Source: Alligator mississippiensis
Lineage: Eukaryota > Chordata > Crocodylia > Alligatoridae
DNA length: 64,000 nucleotides
Direction of reading: 5' to 3'
Assembly (NCBI RefSeq): GCF_030867095.1
Contig: NC_081832.1
Coordinates: forward strand, 61,241,444 to 61,305,443
Positions 1-12,134 of this stretch are shown here, in pieces; the first letter of the stretch is position 1; every line of letters starts with the position of its first letter. Below the pieces are notes generated by a model, which saw only the letters and a list, made by a program, of their open reading frames with translations, ran no database searches and was not told the DNA's origin. A program made the translations under genes and the position numbers.

Positions 1-984
1 CTGGGGATGTTCAAAAATTTGGGTTCTTAAACCCTCAAATTTAATTGTTAAATCTCCTTTGTCTGGGGCTTGAATGTCCTCATAGAGCCATATCAGGCCT
101 ACTATCCTTCTGGACAAGGGCAGCTGTCCTACAGGATTTCAAGGAAAATAGGAACGGCCTAATCAAACTTTCAGAAATTTTTGTTGATTCACCCCATAGA
201 ACTGAATATAGTATCTGTGCTACTGACTTGTACAGGTTGGATTAACAAAAACAAGATAATTATCTTTTCTTCAGTGCCATAGGGTTTTAGAATAATTGAG
301 ATACCGCCCAACAACTTTCCCAGGTCCATTTATGACATTCCATGATTGGCAAAAGAAACCCTGTTTAGGAACCCAACCAAAACTAGACAGAATCAAATCT
401 AGACCCAATGGCCCACCCATCTGCACATCTTCCTTTTTCTGAAGCAATTTTATTCATGTAGAAAAAAGAATACAGCATGTTCCTGCTTGACTTTTGCTGC
501 CTGTGACCCACCAGATGGAGAGCTCAGCTGTGGCTTATCTTCTCCTCTCCACTGCTTCCCACAGTAGACACTAGGTGTGCCACTCTCCTCATACCACGCC
601 AGGCTCAACAGAACAAAGTCTGGTTCCGTTAACCAACTCTTCACAATACTACTGTCCTGTGGAACAGAAACACCCATTCACCTATATGTGAAGTCATCAC
701 TCTTCATTTGGTACCTATGACGCAGACTCAGCCCTACAGCCAGGTGAATGGGAAGCAGAAAGAGGTGTGTGTCAGGATAACTTTGTGCAAGGTCACTGGC
801 ACTTGCTGAAAGAAATTATATTAAAGAAACAACAGCAAACTATCCCAATAGAGAGAAAAGATAAGAAGCCTGGCAAAAGACCTTGTGGCTGAAGTAGCAA
901 CTCTTTATGGGCCTGAGTATAAAATCGTGAGTCATACAAAAAATAGATACTGTCATACGAAAAATAGACTAAAGAATAGTGCAA
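1..984. other. Intergenic, nothing recognised
   Basis: AT-rich unique-looking sequence. The short frames at 45-245, 450-677 and 793-984 show no known domain and start without context. Some of the right end may be unrecognised CR1. Confidence 0.5.
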
Positions 985-2795
985 GCATGTAGGGCTAAAA
1001 TTAGAAAAGCAAAAGTGCGGAATGGATTACAATCAACAAGGGAAATAAAAGGTAAAAAGTGCATATAAATACAAATTTGTATAAGACATTAATAATGTGT
1101 TATTTATTTATATATTCACATATCTGAATATTAGAAGCAGGGGAAATAAAGGAATGTAAGGCGCATTGCTTATAAGGAAGCAGAGCAAGTAACAGATGAT
1201 GGAAAGAGGGTTGAAATATTTAAGGACTTCTTTGCTTCTGTGTTCACAAAAATGTCACTGTGACCAGATACTTACAAAATTAATTTTAATAAGGGGATAG
1301 GAACACAAGTCAGAGAGGAAGGAAAGAATAAGTTAAAGATGGATTCAGGGCAACAAGGCCTTACAACATTCAGCCTTACGTGCTTAGGGAACTAGCCAAA
1401 GCAACCTCTGAACCATTAGTGACTATCTTTGAGAACTCAGAGGGGAAGGGGGAGGTCCCAGAGGACTGGAGAAAGGAAGGCACAGTACTGATATTTAAAA
1501 TAAAAAGAAACAAAAACATCCCAGGGAATTATTTACCACTCCACCTACTTTCAATCCATGGAAAGATAGTAGAACAAATTTTTAAACAATCTTTTTATAT
1601 GCACTTAGGGGGTAATAAATTGTTTTAAAAAATAGCCAATGTGTTTTTTTCAAGAAGAAATATCAAACCAATCCAATTTCCTTTCATAACAGGATGACGT
1701 GCTTAGTGGATAAAGAGAAAGCAGCAGATGTGATGTGTGTCAACTTTAGTAAAGCTTTTGGCAATGCCTTACATGGCATTCTTCCAAGAAAACTAAATCA
1801 CCATAACATGGGAGCACAACTAATTGAAAACCACTCTCAGAGAGCAGCTATGCCCAAAGTGGACATTTCAAATGGGGTTTCATGGTACCAAATTCTATTC
1901 AATATCTTCATTAATGTCTGGGGTGATATAACAGGTGTATGCCTCTACTATTTGTGGATGGCACCAAGTTAGGAAGGTATACCGGCACTCCTTAGGACAG
2001 AATCAGGACTCAAAATGATCTTGATAAATCATAAAAATGGTCTGAAATCAATAAGATAAAAGTCAGTAAAGACAAGTGCAAAGTATTACTCAAGAAGGAA
2101 AAATCAAATGCACAAATCCAACATGGGGAATTACCAATTAGGAAACAGCGTTGAAGCAGAGAGTAGACCACAAACTAAGCATGAGTCAACAGTGTAGTGC
2201 CATAGTGAAAAAGGCAAATCCCATTTTGTGATTTATTCCCAAAAGTATTAATGTAAGACACAGGAGACATTTACTGTATGCTAGTCAGTCGGTGGGGCCT
2301 CAGCTGGAATACTGTGCCCTGTGTTTGGGACACCACAATTTAAGCTTTCTTTAACCTGAGAGGAGAACAAGAATGACGAAGTTTAAAACATGGGACGTAG
2401 GAGGAGAAGCTGATGAAATTAGGTTTTAGTCAGAAAACTAGTTGCAATGGCAAAAGTCTTTTAATACATAGAACTTTGCTATAAGGGGGTGGTAATTAAT
2501 TGTTGTCCATAGTTTCCAGGGAAAGGACAAGAAGAAATCAACTTAATTTACAACAAAAAAAGATTTAGGTTGTATATAAGGAAAAACTTCCTCTGGGGTA
2601 GTCAAACAGTGGAATAGATTACCAAGAGATGTTATGGAAATCCCTTCAATGTACCTTTTAAAAATAAGTTAGACAAATACCTCTATGTGATTGACTAGGT
2701 ATACTGAAATTTGAAACTGCCTCCTTGTAGGGGGATGGAAGAGATGTTTTCTCTTGAGGTCCCATTTAGTCCCATATTACTATGATTCGATTACA
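985..2795 (+). mobile_element. Old CR1 LINE copy (reverse transcriptase to 3' end)
   Basis: Broken frames carry CR1 ORF2 landmarks in order: FKDFFASVFT near 1220, then LRELAKATSEPL...EVPEDWRKEGTVLIFK and PGNYLPLHLLSIHGKIVEQ (1380-1600), the start of the reverse transcriptase. A further piece at 1694-1972 has the VNFSKAF core. The C-terminal region (RNFLW..VKQWNRLPRD-like, near 2580-2640) and a tail resembling 'ggtcccatttagtcc...ctatgattc' follow to about 2795. Many stops and frameshifts make it clearly dead, and it is more decayed than the copies at 11.7, 43.3 and 60 kb. Confidence 0.85.
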
Positions 2796-3524
2796 TGGTT
2801 TTGTGTGGGAAGGAGAAGAGAGCTATATTTCATCTAGTGGGCATGAAATCACACATATGTAAAATCCTGCGACATTTGCTCATGTTGTTGAATTAAATGA
2901 CTGGGAAGGTGTTTGCCTGGGAGGCACTTCCCTGTCCTCTACCAGAGACTATGAACATGATATTTCAGAACTGGGCATAAGCCCCCCATCCTCCTGGATG
3001 GCAAGGAAAGGTGTGTCTCTAGCATGGCAGTGAGGATCTCAGAAAGTGATGGGAGAAATTACTTTGCTCTGTACGTGCTCAGTAGCTTTCTGTTAGAAAG
3101 GGTAAACAACAAAAAGCCTGAGATCTGGTGGCCTCTTGAGATACTCTTATTCTTTGTTTGCAGAGTTGATGAAAGTTCATGAGATTTTTCTGTAACAGAA
3201 ACTTATTTTTCTCAAGATGGATTTGTAACAAAATCCTTTTATTTCCATATCCAGCCAAAGGGAGGTTTGTACTACATGCTATAGTGGTACACCCTGCCAC
3301 CAAAATCTTAGCTGGTATATGTGGTTTGCACGGTTTATTTTTCCATTAGAATGTGCCTCTCTCCTCCTTTCTGCTCTGTTTTCAAAGTCTGTTTATACTA
3401 GGTTCCCCTCCCACCCATTCCCTTCTCTTTGCTCCATTTTTCATTATTACAACATAGTTTCTATATGTGAAATGGAAATAGCAGTCAGTATCAAATGTAA
3501 CTCAAGACCTATCATTGTGTACAG
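2796..3524. other. Intergenic, nothing recognised
   Basis: No coding or repeat signal that I can name. Confidence 0.5.
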
Positions 3525-3745
3525 GCTTAACAGGAGACCACTGGACTGGGACTCAGGAGATCTGATTCTAGTCTTGGCTTTGTTGTGTGACCTTGAGCAA
3601 GTCATTTTCCTTCCTTCATTTATCTGCCTTGTCTATTTAGGTAATGAACTCTTCAAGGTCATGAACCCCATACATATTGTATGCATGTTTGTACAATATC
3701 TAGGGTCCCAGTCTCAGCTGGGTCCTCTAAGAGCGCTGCCATAAT
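3525..3745 (+). mobile_element. MIR-type (CORE) SINE
   Basis: It has the MIR core: 'gaccactggactgggactca', 'tcttggctttgttgtgtgacc' followed by 'ttgagcaagtcattt', then a 3' part with 'ttgtacaatatctagggtcc' and 'ctcagctgggtcctctaaga', as is typical of sauropsid MIR relatives. Old, with no flanking repeats visible. A frame of 141 codons crossing it (3319-3744) is chance. Confidence 0.75.
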
Positions 3746-4479
3746 ATAATATGGAAGGATTGAGTATTTTTCTGACTGATAGTGCAACTAATGAACATTA
3801 GTGATTTTTGCCAGGTGCTTGTAATAATAAAATTAGGCAAATAATTTTATCTGAAATATCTACAGCATACAAATGCAGTGAGTCAAATGCAAACCAGGAA
3901 TAAATAAGGGTTAATTCTACTGAGGTGAATGGAAGTTACATCTGCTTATATCAGGGTGAAATAATTGTCCTAAGAATGGAGTCATGTGAGTTTTACTCAG
4001 CTGCATGCAATAGCTTCTGGCCCTCAGCCAGGAATTTGAACAAGGAGCAGTTTTTCATTTTTAAAAGGAAGTTGCTTGAACAATATTCCTACATGCACTT
4101 AAAATCAGTCCCCATCCCCCTGGCAGACACTCAGACTGATTTACTTAAAAATGAGACATAAAAGAGTGAGGATTTGTACTGTGTTTCTCTGTACCTGTGA
4201 ACTAAAGAGGCACTATAGTAGCAAAGCTGGGGGTGAGAGGGAGCAGGAAGGGGATAATCACATATGTACTGCTGGCCTTTACCCCACACAGACAAACTCT
4301 TCTCATTTAAAGCAAAATTATAATCTAAGTTAAACTGTATTTTCAGAATTGTGCTGCCATCTACAGATGAGATCTATTGTTCTCACACAGGAATATGGGA
4401 TTTGCCATACTTCATCAGGCAAGTGCACCATCTATTCCAATACAAGGTACTGAACAGGAAAGCATAAGAAAGCTCAAAA
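3746..4479. other. Intergenic, nothing recognised
   Basis: Unique-looking, AT-rich; two frames of 60-78 codons without known motifs. Confidence 0.5.
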
Positions 4480-5422
4480 TAGGTATTGTTCAATGTCTCC
4501 ATCAATGACCTGGAAGATGGCATCGAGTGCACCCTCAGCAAGGTTGCATATGACACCAAGCTGGAGGGAGTAGTAGATACACTGGAGGGTAGGGCTAGGA
4601 TTCAGAGTGACCTGCACAAATTGGAGGATTGGGACAAAAGAAATCTCATGAGGTTCAACAAGGACAAGTGCAAAGTCCTGCACTTAGGACAGAACAATCC
4701 CATCAGGCTGGGGCCTGACTGACTGGGCAGCAGTTCTGAAGAAAAAGACCTGGGGGTTACAGTGGGCAATAAGCTGAATATGAGCCAACAGTGTGCCCTT
4801 GTTGCAAGGAAGGCTAATGGCATACTGGGCTGCATTGGTGTTGCCAGTAGGTCAAGGGAACTGATTCATCCCTTCTATTCAGCACTAGTGAGGCCACATC
4901 TGGAGCACTGAGTTCAGTTTTGGACCCCTCACTACAGAAAGGATGTAGACAAACTGGAGAGAGTCCAATGGTGGGCAACAAAAATGGTTTGGGGGCTGGG
5001 GGACATGACTTATGAGGAGAGGCTGAGGGAACTGGGCTTAGTTTGGAGAAGAGAAAACTGAGAGGGGATTTAATAGCAGCCTTTAATTACCTGAAGCGGG
5101 GTTTGAAAGAGGATGGAGCTAAACTGTTCTCAGTGGTGGCGGATGACAGAACAAGGAGCAATGGTCTCAAGTTGCAACAAGGAAAGTTTAGGTTAGATAT
5201 TAGGAAGAATTTTCTCACTAGGAAAGTAGTAAAGCACTGGAATAGGTTACCCAGAGAGGTGGTCAAATCTCCATCCTTGGAGGTTTTCAAGACTCAGCTA
5301 GACAAAGCCCTGGCTGGGATGATCTAGTTGGGGATGGTCCTGCTTTGAGCAGAGGTTTGGTGGACTAGATGACCTCCTGAGGTCCCTTCCAACCCTCAGT
5401 TTCTATGATTCTATGGTTCTGT
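4480..5422 (+). mobile_element. CR1 LINE, 5'-truncated, 3' third of ORF2 plus tail
   Basis: It starts inside the reverse transcriptase at FNVSINDLEDGIECTL and runs through [35 protein letters not shown] and [14 protein letters not shown] to [24 protein letters not shown] (open at 5043-5327). The CR1 tail ends in tandem 'ttctatgattctatgg' at about 5420. In-frame stops after RLGPD and LEH show it is dead. Truncation at the 5' end is the normal result of CR1 target-primed insertion. Age is intermediate. Confidence 0.92.
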
Positions 5423-7979
5423 GAGTGGAGAGAAAGGAAGCCAATCAGTAGAGCTGTATGTGCTCTCTGTATAGTTTGCAGTATGTTTCCAAGAAAGGCT
5501 CCCAATAAATGCCTAGCTGCCATCTAAATACTAGCCTCTATCCCACTTCCAATCACTGTCCCACAGAGGCTGCAGACAGGGAAATGGCTTTACTGACTTC
5601 GGACTAAGAATGCAAAGTAACAACAGATCCAAAATAATTATTTGCATACATAATAACACCCTTGTGTGCTCTCTACAAAGGTGGGTCTGGCTTAAAGTAC
5701 TGCAAAACTGTAAGGAATTGCAGTGATTCTGTCTCCTGTATAGTGTGTCAGTCCTCTTGTATGACCATTGGGGACAGGAAAATCTCTGAGGTAATTCAAG
5801 ATGGGCAACATTACAGACTAAAAAACACACATTAATATATCTCCAATATGCCTCATTTTAAGGGACAGCGTTTGCTTTAGTTGCAGTCTACATTCTGGAT
5901 AAATTAGTGTCACATATTTTAATTGTTTAAATGAGTCACACCAGAAATGCAGGAGTATGAAGCAGAGGTTACAGATAAAATGCTATTTGCACTGAAAAAA
6001 CAGCTTTTAAGTTTCTTGCATGTGTTTGTTACTTTGGGTCACTGGTACATATTGCATCCTATTACTGGACCAGGGCGGGCTATGCTGCATACTCTCGCAG
6101 ACATTTTTTTCCCTGTCTCTGTTGGGTGTAGGTGCAAGAAAGCCACAGCCCATGCCTACGCACTGTTGTGCTGGAGTGCATCATCAGTTAGGGTCCATAA
6201 GACAAGCAATTCAAATGGAATTCATCCCAGGTTCACAGGTCAATCATTTTCGATCAGTTCATTAAGGGTCTTTAAGACAATCAATTAAAATCTATTAATT
6301 CCAGGTGCCTGGGTCAACTTACTTTGCTCTCCCTTGCAGAGCTAACAACCCTGTCTGAACATCAGTTCCACCCTGGCTTAACTCCACAGGGGCAGGGCCA
6401 CTGGAGCTTTGCAAGGGGGGTTCCCTCCCTCTCGCCCCTTTCAACAGAGAACAACAAGGGGAATTAGAGAGGGAAAAAAGAAGAAAAGAAAAAAAAATCA
6501 AGGAAAAGTCACAGACTCACTCCCTGTGCTGGCTCTCTTTCTCTCTCGCTCTCTTTTCCTTCCCCCCCCCAGTCCACTGTCCTCCCACTTGGTAGGGTGA
6601 TTTCTCCACTTCAGTAGTGGGGCCATGCCATCCTTGGCTCTAGCCAAAGCTGCACTACTTGCACCAAGCCTGTGCAGCAGCCCGTTGGCATCAGCTCCTT
6701 GCCTCAGGCTTCCTGCTTCAATCTTTGCCAGGCTAGATCAGTCCAATTCCCTGGTGCTGTGGGTCCATGGCTTTGCCAGTGGTCCTCCAACCACTCTGGC
6801 CAGGAGTCCCACTTCCTTCACCAACTGTTTTCTGCCAGATGCTGCTTGCTGGGGAGCTCTTAGGGGTCCCCTCTCCCAGTCTGCTCTCCAGGGTCTTTGT
6901 GCTCCCTCCACCAATATGAAGGGAGCACACACTGCGGCTACACAGCGGCACACTCCCTGCTCCAGTTAGGCTTCTCTCCGCACCTGCAGTAAGTACCCCT
7001 TGTTTGTGATTCCCAGGGCTTTCTCCTTGCTCCACGCTTCTCCCCTCACAATTTCAAATAAAAGTTATCTAATATGGAGTATAAAATGGCTCTTCACTTA
7101 AAAGAACTATAACAAAAAGGTTCTGTTCTATATCTCTGGACCAGTACACAGCATAAATTGCTACTTAGATTCTCTTTCAAGACCTACAAAAGTTGTTGCC
7201 GCTGATTCTTTTTTAAATCTCATAGTCAAAACTTCAAAACTTAGTTTGAGTCAAATTCACCCTTGGTGAAATTCCAGCAAAGTAAATGGCAATACAGCAG
7301 GATTAAATTCAACTTATTCTTGTTGATTATGATTATACAAGGAGACAAGCTCTCAGCTTAACAAGCCCGGTCAAAGTTGGGCTGCTGCCAAAAATATTTT
7401 TCCTCTCTGTGAAAACTCTGTGATATATGAAAGAAAAACAAATTTCACTTCTGGATCTTATGCAGAAAATTCTGAACTAAAATTTTGTCACCTGGAACTG
7501 ATGGCCTTTTGAGGAGCCTGGGAAGAAGGTGTTGCCATTTTAAAAAGGGACCCTTCTCCTTGGTACTGTTATTATCTGAAGTGGCAAAGGTCAAGGTATT
7601 CCCCAACTTCTAGACACATCAAAGCATCTATATTCTCTATCTCATTGGGCTTAATATTTTAATTGATTTTATTAGATGGGCCATCCAATTGCAAAATCTG
7701 TTGTTTTTTATAATTGTGGATGATGTTGGCTTTCTTGTATTGTACCTCTTTCATTTGTTTTTACTTGCTGCATGGTATGTATTTGGATCTTACATGCACA
7801 TACATGTGCACAGCCAGGGGTGGGGACTCTGCCCATAGACTCAGTCATTTGCACAACACCATTCCTTCCTCCATGGCCCACAAGGGAGAATGCTCCATAT
7901 GGGCAATAATTGATGGACCCTGAGGAGGAGTGGAGAGGTCAGGTGCGTGCATATCATCTTCCATTTAGACTTGCAGAGC
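5423..7979. other. Intergenic, with an unassigned GC-richer block
   Basis: Mostly unique-looking. The block at about 6300-7050 is C/T-rich and resembles a decayed repeat or LTR-like piece, but I see no paired ends or duplication. The frames there (up to 114 codons) overlap on both strands and are treated as chance. Confidence 0.45.
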
Positions 7980-8190
7980 TCAGATGAAAAAGATCACAGT
8001 AACTGTGGTAGGTTCTATGCTTCTGCTAGTGACCTACCATGTAACCATGTAACCTGTTTGTCCTTTTCTACTCTTTCCAAGCCTCAGTTTTCCTACTTCC
8101 AAAATGGAGGTAATGGTAAGCACCTTCCCTTGTAACATGGTTGCAGCTCTATAGATGTTAAGAGCTAAGCAATAGCTGTCAAGGACTTTC
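7980..8190 (+). mobile_element. MIR/L2-type SINE relic
   Basis: 'Gtgacctaccatgtaacc', 'aagcctcagttttcctactt', 'ccaaaatggaggtaatggta' and 'agatgttaagagctaagcaa' follow the order of the MIR consensus ('tgtgacc...cctcagtttcc...tgtaaaatgggg...'). Decayed; boundaries approximate. Confidence 0.6.
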
Positions 8191-9259
8191 TACTTGTGTT
8201 ATTTATCTGCTGAAGAATGTGGAAGAGGAAAACACAGAGAAGCTATTGCAATTCAAGTGGGCGCTTCCCAAATGTATGACTTCTATAAAGCAGGCCAAGA
8301 GACAGCTCAAGATATATATCACAAATATTTGAAATAATTAATATTAATTTGGTATGTCAATTTTACACATTTCTTAAAGTAGCATATTTCCTGCATGGCT
8401 GATCCTACCATATGGGGCCATTTGTCTGCATCATTACCATCTGCTTCATCTTTTATTTTATCAAGAAACTTTTTGTCACGAGATAGTATTTTCCGTCTTT
8501 CAGCACTCTTCCCACCCTTTTGAAAAGCTGCATGATTTTTCATTGCATGAAACACCCCATTAAACCTGTACAGTGCTTAGTATCTTGGGGTGCAGGGCTG
8601 CAATTCTTTCCCTTCCAGAGGATTTATTGATGCTCATTAAAGTAAGGCAGAAATTTTCCATGAACTCTTATTCAAATTCCAAATCTTATCGTGTCCCCTC
8701 CCTTCCTTTGCATTCCGTGCTCTACCAGTGATGCCAGCTTTCTCTGCCTGTTTGTTAATACAGAAATCTCCATGATTTCTTCCATGCTGTGCCTTACACA
8801 TAAAACACTCTGGGCTGTTTTGAATTAAGAGAAACAGAGAAATTGCCACTCTGGGTCAGACACAAGATTTGTCCAGTTCTGGGACCTAGTTCCAGCAGTG
8901 CACTGGATGCTTTAGAGAAGGTGCAAGAAATCTTGCAAGAGGCAGATGTGAGATAATCTGCCACAAAGAAGAGTTTCTTCCTAAGCCTCATTAGTTAAAA
9001 TGATTGCTGTAAGTCTGTAGCATGAACTGAACTAATGTAGCTGATGTTAAAATAGAGTGTAATAATAGTAAAATATAACCACGTTAGTCTTGTCCTGTAA
9101 GCAATCTGAAAACTCCATTTTGTATCCTTCTGCTTGACATAAGTGAATGAACTCTGCATAGCCTTTATGTATGTGTGTGTAAAAGAGTGAATGTTGAGAG
9201 AATGGCATAGAGACAGGAGAAAAAGATTTAACTGTTTATGTAAGGAACAAGGCACCAAA
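8191..9259. other. Intergenic, nothing recognised
   Basis: AT-rich; only short frames without motifs. Confidence 0.5.
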
Positions 9260-9900
9260 TGTAAGTTACAAGTCAGTAAACTAATTAATGAATGGCTGAA
9301 GAATCCCTTTTAGGCCTGGGGCACAAAGAAGATAATGAGGAGAAGAAATGCACCCATCTTGCCAGATGGGCAGCAAAAACACTCCAAGGCTAAGATAAGC
9401 TGAAGACAAAAGAAGAACAACCACAACAACAGAAGCTGGGTATAGAAAAACCCCAAAGCACTGAAACAAAGGATGCCAATCCCTATAAAAGAACACTTTG
9501 AAAATGCCAAGTTGGGTGAGTCTCTTTCTCTACTGCTGCTTCATCGGAGCATAGATGCATCTGTTCACCCCACTCCTACTGTTATCTTCATATCTGCTAT
9601 CTTCAAATCATCATCATCTACTCAGTAAGCCCAGGTTGGCCACCCTGGGCTGATATTGAGAAACTATTGCTGGTAACTATATCTGGTGTATGTGTGGATG
9701 AAATGGTTGTTTTTTGTATGTGTATGCCTGTCTGTAATGATGTGTATGATGATTTGTGTGTGTTTGTATGAATGGTGTGCCCAAACCTCTCTGTCTAACT
9801 CATGTGATCAATAACCGCAGCACCTTGCCTTACCCCCCTTTATAAAGTCTCAGTCGTGATTTGAGCAACTGGTAATTTGAGTAACAAGTCTCAGATGCCG

Positions 9901-9908
<8 letters not shown>
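9260..9908 (+). mobile_element. Probable LTR fossil of an endogenous retrovirus
   Basis: The stretch starts TGTAA and ends TTACA. It has a TATA-like CTATAAAAG near 9483, followed by a T/C-rich leader-like region, and a late CAATAA-type signal near 9810. No gag, pol or env is seen beside it, so it would be a solo LTR. Flanking duplications are not visible, partly because an AC microsatellite adjoins the right end. Old. Family not identified. Confidence 0.4.
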
Positions 9909-9942
<34 letters not shown>

Positions 9943-10045
9943 TACTATATGCATATATGTGTATGCATATACATACATATACATACATACATATATGTGT
10001 ACACATACACAGAGGCACACACACAATACACACATTCTATATATA
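9906..10045. repeat. (AC)n microsatellite grading into AT/AC-rich repeat
   Basis: About 35 bases of pure alternating AC (9906-9940) are followed by 'atgcatatatgtgtatgcat' and 'acatacatatacatacat' blocks up to about 10045. The cysteine/valine-rich and His/Thr-rich frames here are microsatellite translations. Confidence 0.95.
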
Positions 10046-10547
10046 AGGTGTTTATGGTATTTATTATTTCATTCTTGATCTGCTTGTTATCTGTATAAAA
10101 GTCCAGTCTTTTAATCTTCTTAAGTACTTGGCTTCAGAAATAGCCCATGTACCTGCAGTCCAGATCGACATTCTGTGAGAGAGCATTTATTTTGCTTGAT
10201 CCTGTTTGCACCACCTTTCATTTTTGTTGAATTTTTCCCTCACCCTTGCATTAGGAAACAAGTAGAACAAAATTTCTGGATCCTGATCCACTCCCCCATT
10301 AATTATTTTAGATTCTTTTGCCTTCTTTGAGCCTGGGATTGTGTTCTTTGCTTGGGTTGCCTTAAATGCTTCAGTGTTCTTTTTTAATTAAGCTGACCAA
10401 ACCTGATGCTTATCCCAAATGAGGCCACACTAATGATTTATACTTGCATTGTAGTATTTTCCATATTATTTTCCATCTACTTCTTCACATCTGCTAACAT
10501 GTTGTTTGCTTTTTTCTACTACAACTGCCCTTTGAGCAGGGGACTTC

Positions 10548-11371
10548 TGTAATGGGGCCCCTAGCCCATCACTGAAGAAAAGAGGAACCCAGGAAGCAGC
10601 TGGCTGGATCCAGGCACCTGGAGGAACTGATAGGAGCAGAAGGCCCTTCACACCTGCCCCAGGTATGACCAGTATAGTAGGGCCAGTGATTGACAAGCCT
10701 TGGGTGGAAGTAGGGGGCAGATGACCCAGAGAGGGGGCTAAAGGCATATAATCCAAGGGCCTGAAGCAAGGTGGTGCTTACCTCTAAAGTGAGCCACAGT
10801 AGTCATTTTTTTTTTCTGTCTTGGCCTTTTGACCTTAAAGAAAAATAAGATGTGAACCACACTTGGCCTGAGCTCCCGGATGTAGTGAAGATTGGCTTAT
10901 GGTCCTTGCTGTCCCTGGATTACCTTGTTTCCAAAGACATCTCTGGTTTTTTGGCTATGTCATTACTGTGGTCTGGACTCCTGGCTCTCTCTTGCCTTTG
11001 CAGGGTCCTTGGCCATCCAGTTGTCTCTCCTCAGAGCCCACAAAGGGTAAAACCAGGGCTGAGAGCCCCAGAGCCCATAAAGGGCAAGGCTGGATCTGGG
11101 ACCCAGAGCCTAGGGTCCTGGGACAGTGGACCTTGGGCAGAGAGGCCCAGCCAAAGTAAAGTAGGCCAAGGCCAGGAGGTCTTAGCCCAGACAAGGGCCT
11201 AAGACCTGAATTGAAACCCCGCTAGGCAGCTTCCCTATCCAACTACAACACCAAGGTGTGGCAGGAAAGACAATAGGGTGGGACCCAGAGAGGCCAGAGG
11301 GGTTAAGCAAGGTGGCATCTAGGCAGACACTAACAGGTTAATTTTGCCACCCCAGCACCAGACCTGTTACA
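10548..11371 (+). mobile_element. Probable solo LTR fossil (endogenous retrovirus)
   Basis: An 824-base unit begins TGTAATGGGG and ends CCTGTTACA, giving TGTAA...TTACA terminal inverted repeats. The flanks are acttc (10543-10547) and ccttc (11372-11376), a near-perfect 5-base target duplication. It is G+C-richer than its surroundings and contains no internal retroviral genes. Old. The open frames inside it are not considered genes. Confidence 0.55.
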
Positions 11372-11384
11372 CCTTCACAGTGTT

Positions 11385-11580
11385 GCCAACAATAATGCTT
11401 AATTCTTATGTAACACCTTTATATCAGTAGATCTCAAAATACTTTACAAAGTAGGGCCACACCAGTGTCTCTGTTCTACAGATAGGGAAACTGAGGCACA
11501 CAGAGGTGAATTTTACCCAGTAGGCTTGTGGTGGAATGGGGGATAAAACCTAGATCTGCTGTGTCCCAGTCCAGTGATTT
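11385..11580 (+). mobile_element. L2/MIR-tail type relic
   Basis: It shows the familiar ancient sequence 'tctcaaaatactttacaaag', 'acagatagggaaactgaggc', 'acacagaggtgaattttacc', and 'cagtccagtgatttcc'. This is the 3' module shared by MIR3/L2-like repeats of amniotes. It directly follows the LTR-like fossil ending at 11371. Confidence 0.65.
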
Positions 11581-11737
11581 CCTGGGTCCTTTTCTGAATC
11601 GATGCTGTTATTTTAGAACCCAGTAAGATATATAAAGTCAAATAATCTCTCCAATGTGCATTACTCTACATTTATCAACCCCGAATTTCATTTGCCCTCT
11701 TCTCCACCATTCCTATCACGTCCCTCCGTAAGACTCC

Positions 11738-12134
11738 GTTAAAGAAACTGGATCTTTTCAGCCTCCGCAAGAGAAGGTTGAGAGGCGACCTTGTGGCTGC
11801 CTATAAGTTCATCACGGGGGCACAGAAGGGAATTGGTGAGAATTTATTCACCAAGGCGCCCCCGGGGGTTACAAGAAATAATGGCCACAAGCTAGCAGAG
11901 AGCAGATTTAGATTGGACATTAGGAAGAACTTCTTCACAGTTCGAGTGGCCAAGGTCTGGAACGGGCTCCCAAGGGAGGTGGTGCTCTCCCCTACCCTGG
12001 GGGTCTTCAAAAGGAGGTTAGATGAGTATCTAGCTGGGGTCATCTAGACCCAGCACTCTTTCCTGCTTATGCAGGGGGTCGGACTCGATGATCTATTGAG
12101 GTCCCTTCCGACCCTAACATCTATGAATCTATGA
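11738..12134 (+). mobile_element. Young CR1 LINE 3' end (crocodilian-type tail)
   Basis: An open frame at 11778-12047 encodes the CR1 ORF2 C-terminus (MRGDLVAAYKFITGAQ..., then [20 protein letters not shown] and EVFKRRLDEYLAGVI-like residues). The tail follows, ending 'ccgaccctaacatctatgaatctatga'-like. It differs at only about a dozen places in roughly 280 bases from the minus-strand copy at 63.69-64.0 kb, so both belong to one recently active subfamily. It is severely 5'-truncated. Confidence 0.93.

Noticed and set aside
1380-1972. Host reverse-transcriptase-like gene
   Set aside because: The frames are pieces of an old CR1 LINE with many breaks.
6160-7050. Possible LTR with promoter-like C/T-rich region
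   Set aside because: No matching terminal repeats, target duplication or retroviral genes could be found.
9830-10098. Cys/Val- and His/Thr-rich small proteins
   Set aside because: Translations of the AC microsatellite.
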